Below are positions 1 through 7,263 of a DNA stretch of 64,000 bases, one piece after another. Below the pieces are notes generated by a model that did not search any database, was not told where the DNA came from, and saw only the letters and a program-made list of their open reading frames with translations. Positions within the stretch are counted from its first letter, which is position 1. The number at the start of each line of letters is the position of its first letter. Origin of the DNA: Gemmatimonadaceae bacterium (GTDB taxonomy: Bacteria; Gemmatimonadota; Gemmatimonadetes; Gemmatimonadales; Gemmatimonadaceae); assembly GCA_020846935.1 (NCBI GenBank), contig JADLCY010000011.1, forward strand, positions 1 through 64,000, in the 5' to 3' direction. The translations under genes and the position numbers were made by a program.

Positions 1-166
1 ATGTGCTTGTAGCGGGCCATGGCGCCTCTGCTCGACGGGGGACGGACCACCCTCTAGCTTCTACCACTCGCCCTGCAAAGTCTCTGCCGCTCGCTAGCCG
101 CCGCCGGGTTTTTCTACAGCTTCGTTATACGGTCGGTATGAAGACCGCCGTCTCCCTCCCGGATCG

Positions 167-769
167 GTGGCCCATAGCCGTACGACCGCGGTCGAGCACC
201 ATGCCCGCCAAGCGGGTACCGGGTCGCTCATCGCCATCCTCCCTCGGCTGCCGGGGCGCTCGATCACGGCGTACGGCTGGCGCGACACCTTGCCAGGTGG
301 CACGTGGGAGATCATTGGCGATGGATCACCCGCGATGGCGATGACCCAGCATAACGAGATCCGGTGGCGACGCTGGCGGCTGACGACGGCCGTGGACGGG
401 ATCTTCGGCGTCAGGTATCCTAACGAGGATCAGTACCGCATGGACCGCCTGGGCCTCTCGGACGACGCCGACGGAGGTCTTTCGCGCGCGGCGTCGGTCC
501 AGGCGCAGGCGCCGGTGTACGTGCAAGATGCCGCTTACCTCCGGCTGCGCGAAGTTGCGGTGTCCCTGCCGTTGCGTCGCTCGCCGGGAGGCCCCGAGGT
601 GCACGCCGAGGTCGCGATCCGGAACGCGCTCACCTGGTCACGGTTCGACAACCTTGATCCGACGTCACGACGGTTGGTGACGGCGACTTCGGCGCGCTTC
701 GGCCCGGCCGCGGATGTCCCGATCATGCGCGCCCTCAGCGTCGCGCTGTCGTACGGCTTCAACCCATGA
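167..769 (+). pseudogene. C-terminal remnant of a SusC/RagA-type TonB-dependent receptor
   Basis: The translated tail reads like the end of a SusC/RagA outer-membrane receptor: a YVQDAAYLRLREVAVSL segment, then an AIRNALTWSRFDNLDP strand pair, then a final strand ending in SYGFNP at the very C-terminus, as a barrel should. Only about 150 convincing residues remain of a protein that is normally around 1000 residues long. An in-frame stop at 95-97 closes the frame upstream, so the gene is really truncated and not merely cut by the window edge. The first M at 167 is only the first available start. It sits next to transposase debris (903-1508), which suggests the truncation came from a past insertion or rearrangement. 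Family assignment is from sequence pattern; pseudogene status is inference. Confidence 0.6.
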
Positions 770-902
770 GCTGCGCCTGTGGCGGTGCGCAGGACGAGAC
801 ACGCGTCGCTCGGTTTGTCCCCTTCCCTCGACGATGCGTTCGCCCGCGCGACGCGTAGACAGCATGAGCCGTACCGGGACTCGTGGGCGGAGAGTTAAGC
901 TA

Positions 903-998
903 TTGACGGCAGCCGTTCGAAGTCGATGAGACTGTGTTGCTGAGTGAGGAATGCCTCCGCGTGAGATTGTAGAAGCGTTCGATGCAGTCGAAGGTGTC
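903..998 (-). pseudogene. C-terminal scrap of an IS3-family transposase (OrfB end)
   Basis: About 32 codons on the minus strand read DTFDCIERFYNLTRRHSS followed by a short tail and a stop. The IERFYN..RRHSS pattern is the usual C-terminus of IS3-group OrfB integrases. Nothing of the rest of that transposase lies upstream in the same frame; it joins directly to a different IS3-type transposase at about 1000. It is a non-functional fragment. Confidence 0.6.
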
Positions 999-1003
999 CG
1001 GCG

Positions 1004-1508
1004 ACCGCCTAACGCGTCGGCTGGCGTGACAAAGCCGCTCGCGCTGTGCAGTCGCTGGTGATTGTAATACGTCACGAACGCCGCCACGAGGACCCTTGCC
1101 GCCTCCACCGATGGCGGGCGATGCGGCCGAATCGTGGTGACCCTGAGCGTCTGGCGCCAACGCTCGATCCTCCCATTCGACTGCGGGTAGTACGGCGACG
1201 TCCGTACGTGCGTCATGCTGCGGGTGCGAATCAGCTCTTTGAAGTCGCGAGCGACGGAGGGGGGACCGTTGTCGGAGATGATGCGGGGATGCGCCGGGGG
1301 GTACAGCTCGCGGGCGCGCTGAATCACGATCTCGACCTCTGGCGTCGTCATCTGCGCGGAGTTCCCGGTGCAGGAGGTATCGGCTGGCGCCGTCCAGGAG
1401 CGAGCAGAGGTGGTGGAACGTCCCGGCGGCGTCGACGTAGCTGACGTCGGTGTGCCAGTGGTCGTACGGCAGCGTCGGCTGCTCGAAGCCGTCGCCTTTC
1501 CGCGAGGG
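1004..1508 (-). pseudogene. IS3-family OrfB integrase-core transposase, frameshifted and truncated
   Basis: The minus strand carries an rve-type integrase core in two frames. The first part (1508 to about 1355) gives PPSRKGDGFEQP, HWHTDVSY, GTFHHLCSLLDG and a SRYLLHREL stretch. The second (from 1351) gives MTTPEVEIVIQRARELYP, IISDNGP, TSPYYPQSNGRIERW and GFVTPADALGG. The DDE residues are visible as D in HTDVSY, D in SDNGP and E in GRIERW. The two parts are joined at 1352-1358, where two bases appear to be missing (CGCGCAGATGACG). The C-terminus is lost at about 1004, where another IS3 remnant begins. The open frame of the first part runs on to 1625 without recognisable similarity. I see no terminal inverted repeats or target duplication. 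Confidence 0.75.
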
Positions 1509-1645
1509 CGGCGCCACCGGACCGTCGTGGCAATGGCGCGGAGTCGTGAGAATCCCAGGGGTGACGACCCGTTTGTGCGTCAAGGTGTCCTGCTGCCAAC
1601 CTGTGGGCGCGGGTGCCGGCGTCACTCTCCGCGGAGGTCACGACA

Positions 1646-2488
1646 ATGAAGAAAGGCGGCTTGGCTGTTCTCGCACTCGGCGTCCTCCTGGCTGCCCCGG
1701 CCGGACCGTCCGAAGCCCAGGGGATCCGGGGATTGATCAGGAAGAAAGCGGAAGAGGCGGTGAAGGGTCCGGAGGCCGCAAAGGCGGAGGAGATGCCGGG
1801 AGCGCTCAAGAACCCGGACGTGATCCCGATCAACACGGCGACGATGGAGTACGTCAAGCGTGGCCTGAACGTCGAAATCTCCGAGCGCGCGGCCCTCACG
1901 AAGTTTCTCTCGGGGATCAAGACACAGGAGGAGTACCAGACGTGCAGCAGCGGCGTGGCCATGACGCCGGAGGGCCAGAAGGTCGCCATGCGCATCGGCG
2001 ACCTCCCGGAAAACGCGACCCAGGCGCAGATGCAGGCCGCGATCGCGAAGATGAACGAAGAAATAAGCGCCCTCGTGCTCAAGGCGTGCGGTGAGGATCC
2101 ACGCAAGTACGCGGGCAACTGGCGCGGGCAGCGCCTGCGTGAAATCGAGGAGAAGGCCGCCGCCGCGGCCGGCCCGGACACGGGCGACGACGTCGAGCCC
2201 GTCGCGCCGCAGACCGCTTCCGAAGCGGATGGTGAGGCGCTGCAGATGGGGCCATTCCTGGCGCCGGCGCCTGCAGCGGCTGGAATGACGCCGCGGCAGT
2301 ATGCCATCTACAAGGAACGCCTGGCCGCCTTCTGCACGGCCATCAAGAGCGGGTGGAAGCCCGCCTCCACGCCGATCGTGAAGATGCCCGGCTCGGGCAG
2401 CGCTGTGTGGTACTTCACGCAGGATGAAGTGCAGGACATGCTGAAGAAGTGCGAGGAGATGATGGCGTTGATTGCGCAGGTCACGTGA
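1646..2488 (+). CDS. secreted hypothetical protein, alanine/glutamate-rich
   Basis: An exported protein of 280 residues that I do not recognise. The start at 1646 is chosen because GGAGG at 1633-1637 lies at Shine-Dalgarno distance and because it gives a clean signal peptide: MKKGG, a hydrophobic stretch of about 14 residues, then cleavage near PSEAQ. The mature part is charged, with two single conserved-looking Cys regions (QTCSS at about 102 and KACGE at about 150), a low-complexity Ala/Asp/Glu linker around residues 175-200, and two more Cys (AFCTA and KKCEE) in the C-terminal third. The stop overlaps the GTG start of the next gene by four bases, so the two are translationally coupled and may work together at the cell envelope. 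Confidence 0.75.
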   Translation: MKKGGLAVLALGVLLAAPAGPSEAQGIRGLIRKKAEEAVKGPEAAKAEEMPGALKNPDVIPINTATMEYVKRGLNVEISERAALTKFLSGIKTQEEYQTCSSGVAMTPEGQKVAMRIGDLPENATQAQMQAAIAKMNEEISALVLKACGEDPRKYAGNWRGQRLREIEEKAAAAAGPDTGDDVEPVAPQTASEADGEALQMGPFLAPAPAAAGMTPRQYAIYKERLAAFCTAIKSGWKPASTPIVKMPGSGSAVWYFTQDEVQDMLKKCEEMMALIAQVT

Positions 2489-3282
2489 TCGGGAGCGCCG
2501 TCCTCGCACTGGCGGTGCCCGGGCTGCTGTGGCAACCCGTGCGCCCCGGCGTGTGGGAGCGCGAGATGCCGATGGCGCCTCGTGGTCCGCTGGCCGAGGT
2601 GCGGGTGGTTGCCCTCCGCTTCGACCCGGCGCAGGTGCGCTTCTCCCTGCAGGACGTCACGCGGGACTACGGCCTTCGCGGGGCGTGGAACGTGGACAGC
2701 ATGCCCGGTTCGGCGACCGCCGCGTTCAACGCGGGCCAGTTCATCGGGGGATCCCCCTGGGGCTGGCTGGTGCGCGACGGTGTCGAAGCGCAGGCGCCCG
2801 GGACGGGTTCCCTCGGCATGGCGTTCGTCGTGGACGCGGCGGGCAGGTCCGCCCTCGTGATGCCCGGCGAGCTGGCCGGCGTACGCCCGCGGGCGCACGT
2901 GGCCTTCCAGTCCTACCCCGCCCTGCTGGTGGACGGCAAGCTGCCGTGGGAACTGCGGGCTGCGGGGCGCGGCGTGAACCTCACGCACCGCGACTCCCGG
3001 CTCGCGATCGGCATCATGGCCGACGGGTCGGTAATCGTGGCCCTCACGCGCTTTGACGGCCTGGGCAAGGCGGCGGAGACGCTGCCCTGGGGCCCGACGG
3101 CCACCGAGATGGCAGCGTTCATGAAGTCGTTAGGCTGTGTGCGTGCCATGCTCCTCGACGGCGGCATCTCCAGCCAGATGGCCGTGCGACGCGCCGACGG
3201 CACGCTCGGGCGCTGGAGCAACTGGCGCAACGTGCCGCTGGCGCTCATCGTCTCGCCGCGTGACACCCACGCGAGCCGATAA
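2485..3282 (+). CDS. secreted phosphodiester glycosidase (NAGPA) domain protein
   Basis: A protein of 265 residues matching the NAGPA/DUF2233 fold, whose known members hydrolyse N-acetylglucosamine-1-phosphodiesters or related glycosidic phosphodiesters. The start is the GTG at 2485, giving a GTGA four-base overlap with the upstream gene; an N-terminal hydrophobic stretch (VIGSAVLALAVPGLLW) then acts as signal peptide or anchor. Family features visible are AFNAGQF (the metal/substrate loop that follows the first strands), a SRLAIGIMADG strand and the hallmark AMLLDGGISSQM near the C-terminus. In related proteins the same motif reads LDGGGSS. The substrate here is unknown; capsule, wall or glycolipid phosphodiesters are possible. 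The octamer CGTTAGGC at 3128-3135 lies within the gene and uses a rare TTA Leu codon. Confidence 0.8.
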   Translation: MIGSAVLALAVPGLLWQPVRPGVWEREMPMAPRGPLAEVRVVALRFDPAQVRFSLQDVTRDYGLRGAWNVDSMPGSATAAFNAGQFIGGSPWGWLVRDGVEAQAPGTGSLGMAFVVDAAGRSALVMPGELAGVRPRAHVAFQSYPALLVDGKLPWELRAAGRGVNLTHRDSRLAIGIMADGSVIVALTRFDGLGKAAETLPWGPTATEMAAFMKSLGCVRAMLLDGGISSQMAVRRADGTLGRWSNWRNVPLALIVSPRDTHASR

Positions 3283-3590
3283 CCCTGGCGCGCCACGGGG
3301 AGCGGGCAGCACGACGACCTCGTCGAGCCGTACTCCAGTGCGCCGTGGACACCGCGACGCGGGCAACCGCGCCCGGTACGAGTAGTCCCGCTGGAGCTGC
3401 GCGAGGACGTCGTCCGTAGCGGCGCGAGATCAGATGGAGAACCGGCCGGCGCCCCGCTGATCGATCGGGATGTGGCCGCTCTCGTCGATAAGGAGCCGCC
3501 TGGGCGCGTCAGAACCTTGAGGCGCTCGTCGCATCTGTCCCGGCGCGCCTCATCGCAGAACCTGCCCTTTGCCCTACCGGCCCGATGCCG
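3283..3590. other. intergenic region between convergent genes
   Basis: 308 bases between the plus-strand NAGPA gene and the minus-strand CBS gene. I see no ORF with coding character. A short GC-rich inverted repeat just after the NAGPA stop (around 3285-3300) could be part of a terminator but has no T-tract. Nothing else is identifiable. Confidence 0.5.
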
Positions 3591-4139
3591 CTACTTGACG
3601 AACACCATCTGCCTGACGGTCAGACGGCGCTCCGCCACGGCACGGAGGATGTCGGTGGCGGAGAGGATTCCGACGAACCCGCTCGCGTCCGTAACGATCG
3701 CGCGCTGCACTCCGGCCTCCAGCAAACGTTGCGCCGCGTACGACACTTCGGTGTCGGCAGGAAGGGTGCAGACGGTTTTCGACATGGCTTCGCCGACGGT
3801 GTGGCTGTCGAGGAATCCCATCGCGCGGCCTTCGGCGGCGACGCGCTCAACCACATCCTCGCGCCCGGTCCACAGGTCAGTGAAGTACCTCGAAGACCAC
3901 TCGTCGCCCTCACTCCACTCTTCCACCGGATCCGCTTCGTCCTCCCGGGTTTCATCGCCAACCACGGACTCGAACTCCAGGAGGTCGGGTGCCGAGAGAA
4001 CACCGACAACGCGACCCGCGTCCACGACTGGCGCTCCCTGGATCCGACACGTGACGAGGGTATCGACCGCCTGACGGAGCGTCTGGTTTGGCGCAAGGGT
4101 CACCACATTGGGCGTCATGATCTCCTTGACTCGCAGCAT
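3591..4139 (-). CDS. tandem CBS-domain protein
   Basis: 182 residues made of two CBS domains, the adenosine-nucleotide sensing (Bateman) module. CBS1 spans about residues 5-58 (VKEIMTPNVVTLAPNQTL, GAPVVDAGRVVGVLSAPDLL). CBS2 spans about 115-176 (VGEAMSKTVCTLPADTEV, RAIVTDASGFVGILSATDIL). The linker of some 55 residues is strongly acidic and longer than usual. No catalytic domain is attached, so it is probably a small soluble regulator that acts on a partner. It lies 95 bases downstream of the last cytochrome gene on the same strand and could be co-transcribed with that operon, which would allow energy-charge control of the electron conduit; this is inference. Confidence 0.85.
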   Translation of the reverse strand: MLRVKEIMTPNVVTLAPNQTLRQAVDTLVTCRIQGAPVVDAGRVVGVLSAPDLLEFESVVGDETREDEADPVEEWSEGDEWSSRYFTDLWTGREDVVERVAAEGRAMGFLDSHTVGEAMSKTVCTLPADTEVSYAAQRLLEAGVQRAIVTDASGFVGILSATDILRAVAERRLTVRQMVFVK

Positions 4140-4234
4140 GGGGCCTCCGGCGTGGGTTCACCGGGAGAATACCGCGTACCCCGGCGACCGGGAGTCAGCA
4201 GTCGACGACGCCTCTGTGAGGGAACGGCCGACGC

Positions 4235-5821
4235 CTAACGCCGTCGCGGGTCGGTGATATGGCATCTGGCGCACATGGCCATTGCCTTGCGCCCCAGTCG
4301 ATTGGCGTCGAAGTCCCGACCGTGCGGATTGACCCCCCACCCCGTGGTGGCGTGGCAGCGCAAGCAGGTGGCCTGGGTATGACACGTGGTACAGGTCGCC
4401 AGTTCGAGGCGCGCCGCACGGCCGTGCTGAAGCAACCACTGCGGCTGCGCGTTGTGGTAGGTGGCAGCGTCGCGACCCTCCGCCTGGAGTCCCGAGGCCT
4501 GGTGACAGGCGCGACAGAAGACCTCGGTGTTGTGGCACGAGGCACACTCGCGGTCGCGCGCATAGGTGGACGCTGCATGCCCGGCGGCGTAGTTCGGCGG
4601 GTGAAAGGCGCGCCGCGATTCCCCGGCGTGACAATCCGAGCAGAAGCGCTGGGCGTGACATCCGGCGCACGACGTGAGCCCCGACGATGCGGCACCACGG
4701 TGCGACTCCACGAAGTTCACGGGATGTGGGCGGACCAGGCGCGGCGTGGTGTCAGCACTCCGGCGGACGTCGGTCGCGCGCGGGAGCCATCGTCCTCGGC
4801 CGTCCACCGGAGCGCGTCTCAGCTGAACCCCTCGCGGCGACGACGTGGGCTCCGGAAGAGCGCGCAGGACGGCGCGCGCCCCCAACCCCGTGTGGCAGGT
4901 CGTGCAACTCGAGCGCGCATGACAATTGGCGCAGGTGGCGGCACCGGCGATCGCGGCGGGTCCATGCCCGCGAATGAAATCCTCGCGACGGTGGCTATCC
5001 GGCGTTGGCCACACGGGCGCGCGGGCACGCACGAGTTGCGCCACCCGTGCGTCGGACCCGAGAGTGGCCGCGACCGCCAGTGTGGCCACGTTGAGGTGGC
5101 AGCGCGCGCAGCTCTCGCGCGCGTGACACGTGGCGCACGTCGCGGCCGCGAGCGGCGAACCCGGTGCATGCTGGGAAACAAACATGCGCGCCTCGTGTGT
5201 GGTCGGCTTCGGCAGGGCGCCGACGTCGAGGCCGCGTGCCGCCGTCAGGGGAACGTGGCACGCCTGACACCGATTCGCCGGGTCGAGGTGAGCGGGCGCC
5301 CGGTGGGCGTGGCAGCCCAGGCAGGTCGTGGCCCGGGCCGCCGTCACGTCCATGAATCCCCGGCCGGTGGTGCCGGCGTGACATGTCGTACAGACCCGCG
5401 CCGCGCTATCCCCAACCACAAAGTGCCGCTGGTGTGAGAATGCGAGCAGCCCCTGGGGTGCCGGGCGCGTCGGCGCCCGCCACTCCACGCGACGGACATC
5501 AGCGCCGTTGTGGCAGGCCACACAGGTGGTGGGGTTCGGAAAAAGGGCGGCCGCCGTATTCCCCGTGACATCAGCGTGGCACCCTTCACAGGTGGGAAAG
5601 AGACGCGCGTGCGCCGCATGAGGAAAGTCGCCCGGTGCCCTGAGCCGAACGATGCCGGTTTTCGCGACCGTGCGTGACGCGATCCCCGCAACGGATGGCA
5701 CTGCCTGGGCGGAAAGTCCGAGCGGATGAACGACACGGCAGGTCAGGAGCCCCGCGAACAGAGTCGCCGTCGCGCGGAGCGCCGTCCGCAGCCACCGCTG
5801 CCTAACGCGCCGGCCCCTCAT
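4235..5821 (-). CDS. 16-haem c-type cytochrome, last gene of the porin-cytochrome operon
   Basis: 528 residues with an N-terminal basic plus hydrophobic export signal (RTALRATATLFAGLLTCRVV) and sixteen CXXCH haem c motifs, among them CEGCH, CVACH, CTTCH, CLGCH, CQACH, CATCH, CARCH and CANCH. Many His residues between motifs could be distal ligands. The start at 5821 gives an ATGA overlap with the barrel gene upstream; the open frame goes further but the overlap start fits operon style. Spacing of motifs is irregular, with pairs about 10-12 residues apart near residues 200-215 and 275-290, as in large electron-carrier cytochromes. Likely periplasmic or outer-surface, passing electrons to or from the barrel encoded next to it. 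No known enzymatic signature (nitrite, hydroxylamine or tetrathionate reductase) is obvious. Confidence 0.85.
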   Translation of the reverse strand: MRGRRVRQRWLRTALRATATLFAGLLTCRVVHPLGLSAQAVPSVAGIASRTVAKTGIVRLRAPGDFPHAAHARLFPTCEGCHADVTGNTAAALFPNPTTCVACHNGADVRRVEWRAPTRPAPQGLLAFSHQRHFVVGDSAARVCTTCHAGTTGRGFMDVTAARATTCLGCHAHRAPAHLDPANRCQACHVPLTAARGLDVGALPKPTTHEARMFVSQHAPGSPLAAATCATCHARESCARCHLNVATLAVAATLGSDARVAQLVRARAPVWPTPDSHRREDFIRGHGPAAIAGAATCANCHARSSCTTCHTGLGARAVLRALPEPTSSPRGVQLRRAPVDGRGRWLPRATDVRRSADTTPRLVRPHPVNFVESHRGAASSGLTSCAGCHAQRFCSDCHAGESRRAFHPPNYAAGHAASTYARDRECASCHNTEVFCRACHQASGLQAEGRDAATYHNAQPQWLLQHGRAARLELATCTTCHTQATCLRCHATTGWGVNPHGRDFDANRLGRKAMAMCARCHITDPRRR

Positions 5822-7263
5822 CGGTCCCGCCCCGGGTCCGCGCCCACCGCCCACTCCAGTCGGACGGAGGCTCGACGCTGCGACCAGTCCGGTCCCACCG
5901 CATCGTTGGTCAGTCGATGCCGGTATTGCCCGGCCTCCACCCGCAGGCGCAGGTCGGGGCGGAGCGCCATCGAGGCGTGTGCAAAGCCGCCGAGTACGCG
6001 CCCCGTCCCGACGCGGTACTCGTAGATCGTCTGTCGTGCGCTGAACGATGCGCCAAAGTCCGCCTCACGGGTGGGGCGCCAGAGGAAGCCGGCCAAGCCG
6101 TCGGTCTGCGAGGCACCAACACCCACGTCCGCACCATACGAGGCCACCACAGACCAGGCCTCGCCCGGTTGCCAACTCCCGTCCATCGCGAGGCGCCACC
6201 CATCGGTGCGCAGCGGCACCGACTGCAGCCCCGTCCCGGGGTCGCTGTACCGTCGCCGCGCACTCGATGCACTCACACTGCGACCTCCGTCGGCACTCGT
6301 CCAGGTTCCGGTCACGCGCACCTCGTCGAAGCCAACCGGTGCGAAGGCACCCCAAATGGTCCACAGCTCGAAGAACGGTCGATGACGTCGCACTTCGGCC
6401 GAGAGGTCGAGCCCGCGGGTGATGCGTCGCGCGGCACGGATGCGTGCCTCATTCGCGATCCCGCTCGCCAGGTCGTACGCGAGGGCTGCGTCCATCCGTG
6501 CTCCCAGCCACCGCGTCGACCCATCGAGCGCGACACGGTCGGCGTACACCCCCGACCGATCGTCGGCGATGATGCGCAGGTAGGCCGCCGTCAGTGCCTG
6601 TACACCGCTCGTTGACCGCCACCTGCCCCTCCCCCCCACCAGCCATGCGCCATTGTCGGGCGGCAGGTCATCCACCTGTCCGATCTCTTCGGCGGTGTAG
6701 GCTTCGTTGATCCCCTGCACCAGGGCGCGTCCGCCGAGCACTTCACCGTCGAACGCGCCCCCGCGAATCAGGAGGGATCCGCCATCGTAGCTGTATGCCC
6801 CCAGCCCTCCCAGCGTCCACTGCCTTCCGAGGCGGAGGCGCCCCCGCGTTCGATCCACTTCCACGTACGCATCGAGCAGGTCGAATGGATCCGCCATTCG
6901 CGGCCATGAGGGATCGCCCTCCCCGAGGGGCGTGCGCGCTCGACCGTGCGCGTGAACCGAGATCCCTTCCCCCATGCCCCACCCAGCGACCGAGATATCG
7001 TGCAACACGGGTTGCAACAGGACTCGCGTCGCGGCGGCGAGGAAGGCGCAATACGCGACGCCGTCCGGGCAGCTGACGATGGTACCATCGGGTCCCCGAC
7101 GGATCCCGTTGCTTTCCGTCGTCAGCGAGCGCGCGACGGAGTCGCGACGAAAGGGGCGCAGGTCGATCCCCTGCCACCACGACGACCCCGTGATCCGCAC
7201 GCCCTGCGCTCCGGCGTTCGTGGCGAGGAGGGCCATCCACGTGACGAGATGTGGCCAACGCAT
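5818..7263 (-). CDS. outer-membrane beta-barrel (porin) of the cytochrome operon
   Basis: 481 residues with a signal peptide (MRWPHLVTWMALLATNAGA, cut before Q) and a body of alternating amphipathic strands rich in Arg, Gly, Trp and Tyr, typical of a barrel; for example GRLRLGRQWTLGGLGAYSYD, then many short strand-turn-strand units to a C-terminal VRLEWAVG strand. No haem motif is present, apart from an unrelated CPDGVAYC pair near residue 65. The start at 7263 shares one base with the upstream stop (TGATG). Its position between two multihaem cytochrome genes suggests it plays the MtrB/PioB/OmbB part, a barrel sheathing an electron wire across the outer membrane. Similarity to those families is not visible by eye; the role is inferred from fold and context. 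Confidence 0.7.
   Translation of the reverse strand: MRWPHLVTWMALLATNAGAQGVRITGSSWWQGIDLRPFRRDSVARSLTTESNGIRRGPDGTIVSCPDGVAYCAFLAAATRVLLQPVLHDISVAGWGMGEGISVHAHGRARTPLGEGDPSWPRMADPFDLLDAYVEVDRTRGRLRLGRQWTLGGLGAYSYDGGSLLIRGGAFDGEVLGGRALVQGINEAYTAEEIGQVDDLPPDNGAWLVGGRGRWRSTSGVQALTAAYLRIIADDRSGVYADRVALDGSTRWLGARMDAALAYDLASGIANEARIRAARRITRGLDLSAEVRRHRPFFELWTIWGAFAPVGFDEVRVTGTWTSADGGRSVSASSARRRYSDPGTGLQSVPLRTDGWRLAMDGSWQPGEAWSVVASYGADVGVGASQTDGLAGFLWRPTREADFGASFSARQTIYEYRVGTGRVLGGFAHASMALRPDLRLRVEAGQYRHRLTNDAVGPDWSQRRASVRLEWAVGADPGRDR

Noticed and set aside
6048-6615. Plus-strand frames opposite the barrel gene
   Set aside because: The minus-strand barrel has a signal peptide and operon overlaps; the plus frames have none.
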